Shown: piece by piece, positions 22,670 to 33,416 of the stretch
Numbering within the stretch: the stretch's first letter is position 1
Layout of the letters: each line of letters begins with the position of its first letter
DNA from: Phialocephala subalpina
Lineage: Eukaryota; Ascomycota; Leotiomycetes; Helotiales; Mollisiaceae
NCBI GenBank assembly: GCA_900073065.1
Contig: FJOG01000033.1
Span: forward strand, 199,649-263,648
Length of the DNA stretch: 64,000 nt
Direction of reading: 5' to 3'
Program-made: the position numbers and the translations under genes
Notes under the pieces: model-generated
What the model was told of the DNA's origin: nothing
Database searches by the model: none
What the model saw: the letters and a program-made list of their open reading frames with translations, nothing else

Positions 22670-22867
22670 TGGATACCTGTTGGAACGTGTGCCCTCGAGC
22701 ACGGTCTGCGAGTGTTCGTCCTTCTGGGAGGCAGCAGCAACAACAAGAATGCTAAGCCAAGCTGTCAAAGCACTGTCGGAGTCACTAAGCCTATCAGAGC
22801 TATGAGAGGGATCAAGATCCTCGGGGCAGCGCAGGAATCTTAAATCAGAGCTTATACTGCTAACTGA

Positions 22868-23813
22868 TTACGATGCATCCAGATGAGCCTTAGTATCACG
22901 GTCCATTTCCCAGAAACATCTGTACCTGCATCGGTTGCAGAGCCGAACGCTAAGGCTGGTGAGCACCCGTCCAGCCTTGGAGTCTTCTGATGTTTCTGAC
23001 AACCAGTAGAGCACGTCTTGGGGGTGTGCAAAAAGACGTCCGTAGCCCCAGACGGATGGCTGATCATCGGGTTGAGTCTCTTTGAATGCCCCGTGGAAAA
23101 CCTCTCGAAAAACATTAGGAATTTTGCCCGGAATTTGGAGCAATATCTGGTCAATCCAGGAGGTATAATCTAAGCGGAGACTCGGCAGCGCAAACCTCAG
23201 AGTATAAACAAAAGTCGAAAAAGGTATCCCAGTCCATGTGATATGTCCCGCAACGGAACGATATCTTCGCTGGGATACCAAGTTGGACAAGAGCCTCGAT
23301 GCGCTCCCAGTACCACCAAGGGAGACTGAAGAGAGGTTGGCAGCTAGCCAAAGTTTGGGGAAACAAGGGAAGGGGGAGTAGTTCGTCCAACCTTTGTGAC
23401 TTCTCAGCGAGTATTTGGGAGTGCATCAGTACTAGAAGCGTTTCCACAGCCGAGAGCGCAACTCGGAAGCGTGGGATATCTCCTCCTAGCTAGATGATTA
23501 TCTCTCTTGCGGCAATGTGGATATCGGCATTCTCTTTCATCACAACCCTGGGCTCACTGGGATGTGGATCTCCAAGACAGATGGTGTGTATCCATAGATG
23601 TCGGTTTTCGTCAGAAAGACGTAGATGACGGAGGGTAGATTCCAGAATTTCCGGGACTAGAAAGTCCTTCCCATCGAGTTGAATTATTTCGGAGCTCGTA
23701 CCGTCGATAGCTACATAGGAAATCACATCAAAGGCGGATGAGATGTGATCGTTGGAAGGTATTGAAAGTAGATCGCAGATTATCTGGGAATCTTGCTCTT
23801 CGGAGTGCAACAA
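22868..23813 (-). pseudogene. Second HET-family relic, immediately upstream
   Basis: From 23813 the frame gives VISYVAIDGTSSEI and LWIHTICLGDP (degenerate HET motif with His for Asp). At 23490-23492 a TAG replaces the Trp of 'IIWLGG'. The same frame continues with FSLPWWYWERIEALVQLG (equivalent of 'RPWFSRVWVLQE') and FRCGTYHMDWDTF. A frame change near 23160 leads to PDDQPSVWGYGRLFAH and ends at 22868. The N-terminus before the HET motif is not visible. Orientation is the same as the next HET relic, about 200 bp away, so the two may be a tandem duplication. Confidence 0.65.
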
Positions 23814-24960
23814 AACTAGCGGAGTCTCCTATGAAGTAGTTAGCCTAGACACTGTAATTCATTGATACTATGAGATAGAACTGGTAACAGAATGCCATGG
23901 GCAAATTAAAATGAAAATTTGACCACAACCTTCAAGTCCGCCATATCGCCACGAGTGCAGATAAATCTGAGAGTAGAATGTTCTGATGAAAAATCCAAGG
24001 GATCGGATAGTTATTTAGAACAGACTTAAAAGCCCCATTGCTGTTATAATGCAGCCTTATCAGAAGAACTACATTGAAGGGGGCGCGTTTTCTCCTTCCA
24101 TGTGAAGAGGAATTCTAGTTTTGCCGCCTCAAATTATGAGCTTGTCAACTTGGAAAAATTAAGACTAAACATCAAGCCTTACAAATCTGCACACAGTCTG
24201 TGTGGATACTCTAAGTCTCTTATTCTCAAATGGTATGTTGAAGCTGTCGCTTGTGGAAGACTCGGCCAACTCAATCATCAGTGGCACACATCTGATGATC
24301 AAATTCAGCTGGTGTATAGTTTTATTGCCGAGTAGTCATATAGCTGATATGGAGTGCGGCTGGCTGCTTCCGTTGTTGTCAGCCTCTGTTTGGAAGAACT
24401 GTTCCTTTGATTCGCGTAGATTTTATGGAATTGCTTTTGGGGGTAGACCAATCAACTCATTTGGTCTAGTCGGTGTAATGCCTAACGTTCCACAACATGC
24501 GGCTTTACCGCTGCACTCCCTGCAAAGAGATGCAAACCAAGGGCAATAAAGGTACGGCACAGCAAGGCTTACGGCTAGGTGGGTAGATTCGCAGGCAGAA
24601 TATGGGCCCTGCATCGAAAAATATCGCAAATTCCAATAAGAATCGACGAAGGGATTTCAGAGATCCAATAAGGATAAGTCGATAAAGGGCAATTGAGGAG
24701 TCATTCCTGTGGAGTTCATGCAGAAACTGGGTTGGAGGTCGGTTGCCTGGAGGTTGGAGCAAACAGTTCGCGGTTGGGGGCCGTTTCTGCCTGCCGACAG
24801 GCAGAGTAGAAACCTGAGCCGCAGAACAAAAAGGCGATGATGTCTCTCATCAATTGAAATTCTGATCAAAGCTGTATCTTCTTACTTAAGTTGTGTACAA
24901 CTCTCCAACTTTCCTCATCAGTACTCCAAGATTCACCCCACCCTTACCTGTTTCACTAAC
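23814..24960. other. Intergenic upstream of the AAA+ gene
   Basis: About 1.1 kb. Overlapping short frames on both strands between 24100 and 24870 lack motifs. The last 150 bases should hold the AAA+ promoter; a CT-rich stretch precedes the ATG. Confidence 0.4.
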
Positions 24961-27234
24961 ATGGGTTCAACCGCAAACGAGGACGTGGGCGTCGAAGCCA
25001 AAACCTCATCGCCAACCGCCGTCACAAAACTCTATAGGCATGATTGCGAGTACAATTGCTGTGCTGCTCGGTGGTCCGAATTCCCCTCCACTGATGACGA
25101 CCATGAATCTCTGTTCAAGAGAACTGCCAAAGTTTCAATCGTTCATCGCCACGTCTTCGAAGAGAAACGATGGGTTACCAAGTCCTTCACGATCAACAAT
25201 CCCGTTATGCGACAAATCATCACAAAGGCCCTCAGCAAGTACCAAGACCTCGACATGGACTTGGAGGAGTGGACTTTCAAGCCTCCATATGAGCCTCTCG
25301 TGCATCGATGGGACCAACTTGCTACTCTGCGAGCTGAGATGAAAGATGGAGCAGAGAAGGAGGCAGCGGATGAATTGATCAACTTCCTTACTCCGATCAC
25401 TGCCTCAGCCGTGGAGCACCTTGCCAAGACTCGAGAGACCAAAAAGGTCACGTTTGAGTATATTTGGCAGATCTTGCCTCCAGGTGAGCTGGCAGTGACT
25501 AAGCTCTATGGCGTAGATGCTGTGTGTCGGGTTGTCAAGTATGAGAAGACAGAGATCAGGAGAGTCCCGGTCTGGACTATCCACCTTGAGTATGTTGATT
25601 GGAATGGAGAGACCTGTGGGTATGCGAGTACCAAAACCACCATTACAGTTTTCAATGGGTATCGTCGTGTGACATCCCTCCCGGTGTATCCTCTATCCTT
25701 TGAGGGGAATGCTCCCGAAATCCGCGAGAAGATGGTCAAGAGGGGTCGCCAGTTTGAAAAATACCGTGGCTATCATTTCCTCACCTGCAGTGGGAAGAAG
25801 GTCCTGATAGAAACTTCGGAGGGGAGAACAGTAAGAGACCATATCTTTTCGTTCTGAACGACAGTGCTTACTCCGAACAGGTCACAGGCAGGGTTATTGT
25901 CGATGCCTTCGCATACTACTCGAGTCATAATATTCCTAAACCATCTCTTCGATCACTTACTGATGAAGAGGAAAACTCCGAGTCGTCTGGGCTGAAGAAC
26001 TCAGGTTCTAACAACGATTCGGACTCGGATAGTGATTCAGAAGTCTTGGTTGAGGGGAACGAGTTGAAGGTAGTGGTAACGAAGGCTACTGATGTGTCTC
26101 GCAACGAGAACTTTGCTCCAATGACTGATGAGCATTGTCTGCTTGCAATCCCGTGGGTCAAGGGCATGGACCTCAAGACTAAAGAATGGAGTGAGTTGAT
26201 GAGGTGCCTCGTATGCTGAAACCCGAGGCAGTACTAACTGAACGCGTGAAGGTCAGTTTCTGGTCAATGAGCTCGAGGCAATTGTCTGGAATGACAAGGC
26301 ATTCGATAATCTTGTACTCCCTGAAGGCGAAAAGGAGCTTGTTTGGGACTTTGTCGAGAGCAAGAATATTACCAACTACGCATACGACGATTTCATCCCC
26401 GAGAAAGGTATTATTATTCTGCTCCAGACTCTGAGCCTTCTTTTTCTTCGATGTTCTGTCCTCTGACTGAAGCTAGGCCGAGGTATCATTGTCCTCATGT
26501 TTGGACCACCTGGTGTTGGAAAGACCTATACGGCCGAAGCAGGTAAGAACTCAAAGATCCAGACACGTCAGAGCGTGAAGATGATGAACTGTGCTGATCG
26601 AGGATTAAGCTGCCGAGAGGTCTCGTGTGCCTCTGTATTCCATGAGCGCTGGTGTCCTTGGGACCCAACCTGGTGAAGTAGAGAAATGCCTTGATAGCAC
26701 TCTCGAGCTATGCCGCCTCTGGAACGCTATGCTCTTGCTCGACGAAGCTGATGTTTTCCTGGGCGCTCGGACTAATGAAGGCCTTGCGAGGAACGAACTT
26801 GTCTCTAGTAAGCCTTTTATGTTTTGATCCAGTTCGCCCCTGCATTGCTAACTCCAGGTCAAGTCTTCCTCACCAAACTGGAGTATTACCAGGGTATGCT
26901 TTTCCTTACCACCAATCGCATCGCATCCATCGACCGAGCCTTCCAATCCCGCGTCGACCTCTTTCTTCCGTATCACGACCTTCTGCCACCTGCTCGCCGC
27001 CAGGTTTGGATTAACTTTTTCAACCACATCGGGAGAGACAAGTTCGAGATTAACGAGGCAGACTTGGATGAGCTGGAGAAGCTCAAGCTGAACGGGCGAG
27101 AGATCAAGAACCTGATCAAGAGTAGCCAGTTGCTAGGCTACAAGAGTGGCGGGAAGGTCGATGCGTCTAAGTTGAAGATGCTGGCTCAGAAAAGGCTTGC
27201 GGCTCTTGAGAAGATGCATGACGACGATGCTTAG
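24961..27234 (+). CDS. AAA+ ATPase with large N-terminal DUF7025-like region
   Basis: Six exons: 24961-25830, 25881-26190, 26252-26407, 26477-26542, 26610-26807, 26858-27234; introns 50-69 nt; 658 aa. The AAA+ module sits at the C-terminus: Walker A GPPGVGKT at 455-462, LYSMSAGVLGTQ, Walker B MLLLLDEAD with Asp512/Glu513, sensor-1 TTNR and a C-terminal helical lid (LNGREIKNL). The N-terminal about 300 residues match what I know as the fungal DUF7025-type region that precedes such ATPases, with a Cys-rich start (HDCEYNCC). A Ser/Asp/Glu-rich linker lies at about 310-340. The family resembles proteasome/BCS1-like AAA proteins; substrate unknown. All junctions restore family motifs, no lesions. 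A paralogue lies at 46219-48354. Confidence 0.88.
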
Positions 27235-28478
27235 TTTAGCGTGCTATACGACATGCACTTCTTGGGTTCGGTTCGACTAGTCGTGGCCAACATCAAGTCA
27301 AGTTCTGTCATGTCGGGGCTGATCATGTGATCAGAGAGTATTTCTTAGGCAGCCGAGGCGTTGTGGGAGATAGATAGAAGGCCAAGGGAGCTGCCAATAG
27401 AGAGTTAATCAACAGTATCAACTGCGGGTTATGTAGAGATTTTACGTTCAAACTTCGTAGAGTCAAGGTTTTTCCTCAAGTAGAAGTCTCAGAGTACTAC
27501 CTAAGTTCCAGAAGGGCAACACGAAGCAAGTTTACCTCGTGAATATACTGTACTCTCGACTTGATATCACTCTACTTACCTTTATCTTGCAATATATTCT
27601 TGGCTTTGGATTCGGACCATCATGTCGGCACGTGATGGATTTTGTTTCTCTCTGAGATTGAGCTTACGCTTCAATCTAGATGCGAATATTCAAAATGACA
27701 ATGTATTCTCTTCGTTTGAGGAGGTCGATATCCTTAGACTCTCAATGTTTATCCCTCGATTCCCTTGGTACCTAGAGACCATGTTCCTCGCCACGTGATC
27801 CCTCCTTCCTGATGCTATTTTTAGACTTTTATCTTCGCTGCAGCGAAACAATCTTCATCCTCCTTCATTGTCACGCATTGCTCGCGCAAAAAAAAAATCA
27901 CCCACATACACCAAGGATTTCCTCCGGAACAATAGTTCGCACCATCAAGACGTACTCTTGAGGCAGCCAACATGCGACGAAAGGCATCTAAAAGGGACGG
28001 AATCGTAATCATTTGCGGCTGCAGTTTCGTCCATCAGCATCGTCCCGTCCCGTCCCGTCCCGTCCCGTCCATCCACCCCAGTTTTCTGCAGCATTCTCCT
28101 GAGTTGGTGCCGTTGACAGAGCCTCGTTGCAACGCATACCAATGCTACAGCAGAATAACATTTTGGTGTTCCGTTCGTCCGTTACCAATTTTGGGCGCAA
28201 TACAATGCCTTCTCTATTCAACTGGAGATGAACATAAACCTAACAATATGGTTTTCCCGTCGATCATACGCCAACATTCTGCAGCTCATCCTGTTCATTT
28301 TTTGAATGCGAAACGAGAGCCAAAACCTGTCTCGATCGGGTGTGCTTCTCGGCATACTTCTAATTCGGGCCATCGCTGGGCAGCTTACAGTACCATTTGC
28401 TGCTGTGCTCGAGGCTCAGGCCATCGACCTGCATTCAAAGTGGAAGACTGTCATGTTTTCAGGGTGTTGGAGTGGAAT
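27235..28478. other. Intergenic or unresolved 5' part of the DUF300 gene
   Basis: About 1.2 kb. The open frame that leads into the DUF300 exon extends back to an ATG at 27972, but its content between 27972 and 28478 shows no transmembrane pattern and includes a pentanucleotide repeat. In another frame at 28331-28470 there is a hydrophobic run (GVLLGILLIRAIAGQL) that might be an unplaced exon. Confidence 0.4.
28041..28070. repeat. (CGTCC)6 microsatellite
   Basis: Six perfect tandem copies of CGTCC, in the possible leader of the DUF300 gene. Confidence 0.9.
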
Positions 28479-29676
28479 ATGAGGGTGGAGGATCAGTATG
28501 TCCCGCTTTTCAAACCATGCTGCCCCTCAAACGTGCAGTCCGCCTACCAATTGCATGGTTTGCGAAATGCTGTGGTGGTGAGCGAGGCTCTTTGAAGACA
28601 CCAAGGAGTGGCTTAACATGGTACAATATTAGTATTGCAATCTTCCGTTAAATGAATATGTCTCATGGATGAATATACCTAGATCCTTTTCTGTGGGGTA
28701 TACCAGTATTGCCTCGTCAGGTTCTCGATGTCCATTGTTGCGGTCGTGACGCAACCTTTGGGCAGATATTGCGAGCTTTCCAATAGCCCACGATTTGCGC
28801 ATATCTGGGTAAGATCCCACTACAACTTCTCAAAGATCTCTTTGATCAATTCTTACAGGTTCTGATAATCGATGCTATTTCCTCGAGCATTACCATGTAT
28901 TGTCTGGAATCCTTCAACCGGCAACTGAAGATAGACATGAAACCACATGCAGCGAGCTTCAAATTCTACTGCGTCAAAATGGTGTTCTCGCTATCTTTAT
29001 ATCAAAACGTAAGAAGCTCCCAATGATCTATAGTGCATAACTGACAAGATGCGCGAAACAGTTGATTATGTCACTTCTCATGACCTCTTGGCTACCCGCA
29101 AAGATTCGGAATAACATGGCTCCGTCAGCAAATCTGAATGCTTTCGATATCAAAATAGGCATACCTTATTTCCTCCTCTCATTAGAGCTGGCGATCATCG
29201 CGATCCTTCATCTGTTTGCCTTTCCTTTCGGAGTTTACATGAGTCCACCAGAGACCCCAGACTATCCTATGTCTCCATACAGGAATGAATTAGGTTCAAA
29301 GCAAGGTGGTATACTCGGATTCAGAGCCATGACAGATTCGATCAATCTTTGGGAGTTCGTGAAGTCACTCGGAAGAAGCTTCCGATGGCTTTTCATCGGA
29401 AGGAGAACGCGCGAAAACGACGCCTCTTACAAAATGAACCTGGTCGACGAAAATGACTTGGCGCTGGGACCAAATATTATCGAAATGCATGGTTATCAGC
29501 ACACTGAGAGTCTTCCCATTGCTGACGAGTTCCGGCGCTCGAAGTTTGGGATGCCAAAGTATTCGGGTGGCCAAGGCGGTCGCACTCCGCATGAAGACTA
29601 CGTTTACAAGGAATCAGAGACTCCACGAAATGATGATGACTATGTGCTGTTAAGGGCTCGTGTTCTTGAGTATTAG
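28479..29676 (+). CDS. DUF300/TMEM184 (OST-alpha family) membrane protein, 5' end unresolved
   Basis: Exons 28479-28577, 28683-28808, 28859-29008 and 29062-29676 join in phase (introns 105, 50, 53 nt). The order of motifs is that of the organic-solute-transporter alpha/TMEM184 family: VPLFKPCCP, GVYQYCLVR, VAVVTQPLGRYC, SPRFAHIW, ISSSITMYCL, FKFYCVKMVFSLSLYQN, and a last membrane helix in YFLLSLELAIIAILHLFAF. The soluble acidic tail of about 140 residues follows. In yeasts and plants these proteins sit in vacuolar or endosomal membranes. The N-terminal helices of the family are not found upstream in a clean frame, so either exons are missed or the copy is 5'-truncated; the given start is only the last in-frame ATG. 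Confidence 0.62.
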
Positions 29677-29852
29677 ATAGGATTGAATAACGGGATGTGC
29701 GTTCATGTGCTGTAAAAGGTCTGATTGCGGTTGGGGCCAAACTCAGGGGCTCGCTTACAGTGACCGAAGACCCTAGACGATCACGAAGCAGGCGCTAGAG
29801 AAACATCCACGCCACGACTCATCTTTCACCTTCAAACCTTCCCATCATTATC

Positions 29853-31274
29853 ATGGCCAACTCGTCAGTCAGTGAACAAACATACTTATTTCCAGGTCCA
29901 TCATTTCACATCGACCTCGCGGCTCTCGACGCCCGCCATCCAGTCCACTACAGCCGACGCCTGCTCATCTTCCGCTGCCCTTCCCCCACTCTACGCGATG
30001 CGCAGCTCGCCGCCCTGAAAACCGGCCTGCAAGCTCTCGTCGAGCGTTGTCCCATCCTAGGTGGAACAATTGTCTCTCCACCTCCAGGCGACCCCAGCCA
30101 CGGCCTTGGAGACTGGCGCACCATCGTTTGTGGTCCAGGCCTCGAGCTCGTCATGCGCGACCTGAGTTCCAAAATCCCATCTTTCGAGAGGCTCGAGGCA
30201 GATGACTTTCAGCCTCACAATTTTCCCTGCGACCTTCTCATACCTGTTCCCGAAGATATCGACAATGATATTCCTTTCGCTGCCTGTAAGATGCAGTACA
30301 GCGCTATCGAGGGTGGTACAATCCTCACGTGGGCCATGTCACATTCCGTGGCAGACGGGAGTGGTAACAATGAGCTGATAGGAGTACTGGCCGAGGAGAC
30401 GCGACTTGCTGAAGAGCTTTCCTCGAAGAACTTGCCGTCGGCAAGCTCCAAAGCGGGCCTCACTACGTATCTAGGTGAAAACCGCAGCGTCATGCGGAAC
30501 ATGAAAAGCGATGTGGAGTTTAAGATTGAAGACCACCCTGGGTTTAGATGGCCGACACCCTCTCCATCTGGTGTGCCAGTACCACTTCATCCATTCGAGG
30601 CTACAGCGCCAGAAATACCAGTACTACTTCGAATCTCTCCAGCTGGCCTGGCGCAGCTCAAGATCGATGCAACGATAGCTGGGTCACCTCCCATTTCAAC
30701 GCATGATGCTCTGTCTGCGCTGATCTGGCGTACTGCTCTCCTCATTCGAAGCATACGTTCTGCTTCAGCACAAGAAGTTCCACTCTCGACCAACACGAGC
30801 ATATTTATGCCCTCAGATGGACGCCGTCATCTCAGCCTACCGTCAACGTATATCGGAAATGCTGTCTATCAGCTCACTGCCAACCTCGACCTCGGGACCC
30901 TTCTCTCGCCCACTGGCCTGGGATATGCTGCAAGTGCAGTCCGCAGCGCCATCAAGGCTGTGACTCCAGCTTTGGTTTCAAGCTATGTAGCAAAGACGAA
31001 TGAAGTGTGGGTTGATTGGCAATTTATGAATGGTACTGCCTCCACGACTGGAGTGGCAATGGGTACAGACTGGACGAGTGGGGTACTGTATGGTCAAGAT
31101 TGGGGCAAGGATTTTGGACCATTGATCAGGTATCGGTATCCTGGTGAGGCCTTCAACTGCATCTACCCAAAACTACCTGATGGGACAGCCGAAGTCATGA
31201 TGGGAGTTTTGCCGGGGGAGGGGAACCTATTGAAGAGCGAGCACGGCTTTGGGAAGTACATTGATACGCAATAG
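29853..31274 (+). CDS. BAHD-type acyltransferase (transferase family PF02458-like)
   Basis: Intronless, 473 aa. HSVADG at about 163-168 is the catalytic HxxxD motif of BAHD and trichothecene 3-O-acetyltransferase-like enzymes, which move an acyl group from acyl-CoA to a hydroxyl or amine. The second motif, normally DFGWG, appears as DFGPL near residue 430, at the right distance from the C-terminus (MMGVLPG). TNTSIFMPSDGRRHL and YIGNAVY are typical of the central strand region. Substrate unknown. It lies 508 bp upstream of an O-methyltransferase in the same orientation, an arrangement common in tailoring pairs of secondary-metabolite clusters. No lesions. Confidence 0.85.
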   Translation: MANSSVSEQTYLFPGPSFHIDLAALDARHPVHYSRRLLIFRCPSPTLRDAQLAALKTGLQALVERCPILGGTIVSPPPGDPSHGLGDWRTIVCGPGLELVMRDLSSKIPSFERLEADDFQPHNFPCDLLIPVPEDIDNDIPFAACKMQYSAIEGGTILTWAMSHSVADGSGNNELIGVLAEETRLAEELSSKNLPSASSKAGLTTYLGENRSVMRNMKSDVEFKIEDHPGFRWPTPSPSGVPVPLHPFEATAPEIPVLLRISPAGLAQLKIDATIAGSPPISTHDALSALIWRTALLIRSIRSASAQEVPLSTNTSIFMPSDGRRHLSLPSTYIGNAVYQLTANLDLGTLLSPTGLGYAASAVRSAIKAVTPALVSSYVAKTNEVWVDWQFMNGTASTTGVAMGTDWTSGVLYGQDWGKDFGPLIRYRYPGEAFNCIYPKLPDGTAEVMMGVLPGEGNLLKSEHGFGKYIDTQ

Positions 31275-31782
31275 CTTGGGGTCAATTCAACAGACCTTAC
31301 TAGGCAGCCTCTTCAGCAAGGACTCAGGTCACTAGGAAACAGCTGCTATTCTCGCTTGGTAGGTCACGATGTTCATGGTATGGGTTGATTTGTGGCTTGC
31401 AGTGAGGGGTACTCCTCTGCTACCGAGTACGAAGTACAGGGCCTAATGATTGTTAAACATCTCCACCCAGATTAATTACCCAATTGCAGACCAGAAAGAG
31501 AAGATCTGGACAGGTGATTGGGCAGACCACTCGGATTTTCGACAGAATATGGACGTATTTTCTCTCGCCTAACAATAATTGGGCCCTGCACTTCGTTAAG
31601 CTTTCAGCAGGCCGACGAATCTGCAGCTGACACATGTACCGTATACCCCACACAGTATCGCATTCGTTATCTCTTTGCCCGCTCCTTTCTCTGGTACTTC
31701 TGTTTATCTCACAGTCCTGTCACGATCTCACAGATCTGAGACCTAGAAGCTAGAGATTATAGAATTCACGTACAAGTACATC
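31275..31782. other. Intergenic between acyltransferase and O-methyltransferase
   Basis: About 510 bases, terminator side of the acyltransferase and promoter of the methyltransferase. No other signal. Confidence 0.4.
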
Positions 31783-33138
31783 ATGTCTAGCAGCAAACTT
31801 ATCGCACTTGCGGCTGCAGTCCGAGAGGCTCTTGCGACCCCCGACAGTCTCGCCCCTTCATCACCTGATGAGCAAGAAGCACGACTTGATCTCATTGATC
31901 TGATCCCTGAGCTAAATGCTGCTCTAATTGGTGATGTCGCGTACCTTCGCGAGTTGGCCTGGTCGGTAAGTTCATTGTCCAAAGTGCGTGACCCAACTTG
32001 ATCCTCAAGCTAACTTAAATGTCATAGGCAGTACACGTCCTCCCGATCGCAGCCATCAATCGCTGGGGTCTAGCCAAACATGTCCCACTCGATGGATCCA
32101 TCTCCTACCCAGACCTCTCACAGAAATCCGGAATTTCAGTCCCCATGTTAAAGCGCACCCTCCGGCACGCAATGACCTCCCGCCTCTTCACCGAAACCAA
32201 CAACCTCATCTCTCACTCCCCCACCTCCCGTCTCCTAGTCACAAACCCAGGCCTAGCCGCCTGGGTAGATCTCCATACGGAAACAGCATTCAAAAGTCTA
32301 GCGCATACAATGGATGCGTTGGAGAAATGGCCCGATTCGACGAGTCCGAGAGAGGGCGGGTATTCGCTTGCTGTGGGAAAACCGGGGGAGATAAGTGTTT
32401 ATGAGGATGTGGCGAGGGATCCGGTGAGAACGGTTAATTTTGGGAGGGCGATGCAGTTTTTAAGTTCGGGTGAGGGGTATGAGGTTGAGGGTTTGGTGGA
32501 GGGGTATCCGTGGGGAAAGCTTGGGAAGGGGACTGTTGTTGATGTGAGTGGCCATCACGCTCGTGATTTCATCTTGCTAAAATCAGGAACCTAGGTTGGA
32601 GGAGCTAATGGATTCGCCAGTGCAGCAATCTCAAAAGCATTTCCTGATCTCAAAGTTGTCGTGCAAGATATTCGCATGACCGAAGACACCAAAGTCAACT
32701 ACCCAGACACCAACATCGAATGGATGGTGCACGACTACTTTACCCCCCAGCCTGTCATTGGAGCAGACGTCTATTTTTACAGATTTGTCTTCCATAATCT
32801 CTACGATGACAAAGCTATTGATGTCTTGAGAGCTGCAATTCCAGCTTTGAAACCAGGTGCCAGGATCCTAATCAACGATGAGTGCCTGCCTGAGCCCGGG
32901 AAGGTTAGATGGAGAAATGAGAGAGCTGCCAGGAACATGGACTTAGTTGTAGGTTGCAGCTGCATACTTCGAACTTCGCTAATGAACACAGATGCTGGCT
33001 TCTATGAGCGGGCGTGAGAGGGAAGCAAGTGACTGGGAGAGTTTGTTCAAGAAGGCGGATGAGCGATATAAATTTCTTTCCGCAGGCGTAGCGCCACAGT
33101 CTCTATTGTGGCTGATTGAGGCCGAATGGACTGGATAG
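31783..33138 (+). CDS. SAM-dependent O-methyltransferase (sterigmatocystin OMT type)
   Basis: Four exons: 31783-31965, 32028-32543, 32595-32948, 32992-33138; 399 aa. The N-terminal part is the winged-helix dimerisation region (INRWGLAKHVP, ISYPDLSQKSGI). The second splice makes VVD|VGGANGFASAA, the SAM-binding glycine motif at 234-242, followed by VVQDIR. His300 in RFVFHN is the catalytic base position of plant-type O-methyltransferases, and GARILINDECLPEP is the usual strand. The last splice leads to REREASDWESLFKKAD, a signature of fungal OMTs. The final donor is uncertain by three bases (GTAGGT at 32949 preferred). It methylates a hydroxyl of a small molecule; the substrate is unknown. Confidence 0.87.
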
Positions 33139-33170
33139 TGGGAAACTGCCAACGACGATGTGCCAAGTCG

Positions 33171-33414
33171 CTAGTAACTGTAGACGAAAGTGCATCTCTG
33201 ATCCCCCCTCCTCCCATTCTTGCCCCTGTCCTCAGCTCGAACCTGCTCCTCATCCCAAGTCTCAAAACTCTCCTTCCTTTTCCTGTTCTCCCACACATAC
33301 ACACCTCTGATAGCAGCAAACCCAACCATTTCGACAGCCATGAGGATCATGGTAACTTTCAAAGGGTACGCATAACGCGAGGGGTTAAGACTACGATCTC
33401 TCTGATCTTCTTCT
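33171..33414 (-). pseudogene. C-terminal relic of an MFS transporter
   Basis: The minus strand reads NPSRYAYPLKVTMILMAVEM, then VGFAAIRGVYVWENRKRKESF and a charged tail. This is the last membrane helix and cytosolic tail seen in MFS permeases of the allantoate/Dal5-like group. Nothing of the eleven other helices is present, and upstream the sequence joins directly to the end of a broken regulator. It is therefore a fragment left by rearrangement. Confidence 0.45.
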
Positions 33415-33416
33415 GA

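Noticed and set aside
27972..28478. Open frame of about 170 codons before the DUF300 exon
   Set aside because: It contains the CGTCC repeat and no transmembrane pattern of the family; not accepted as the true N-terminus.
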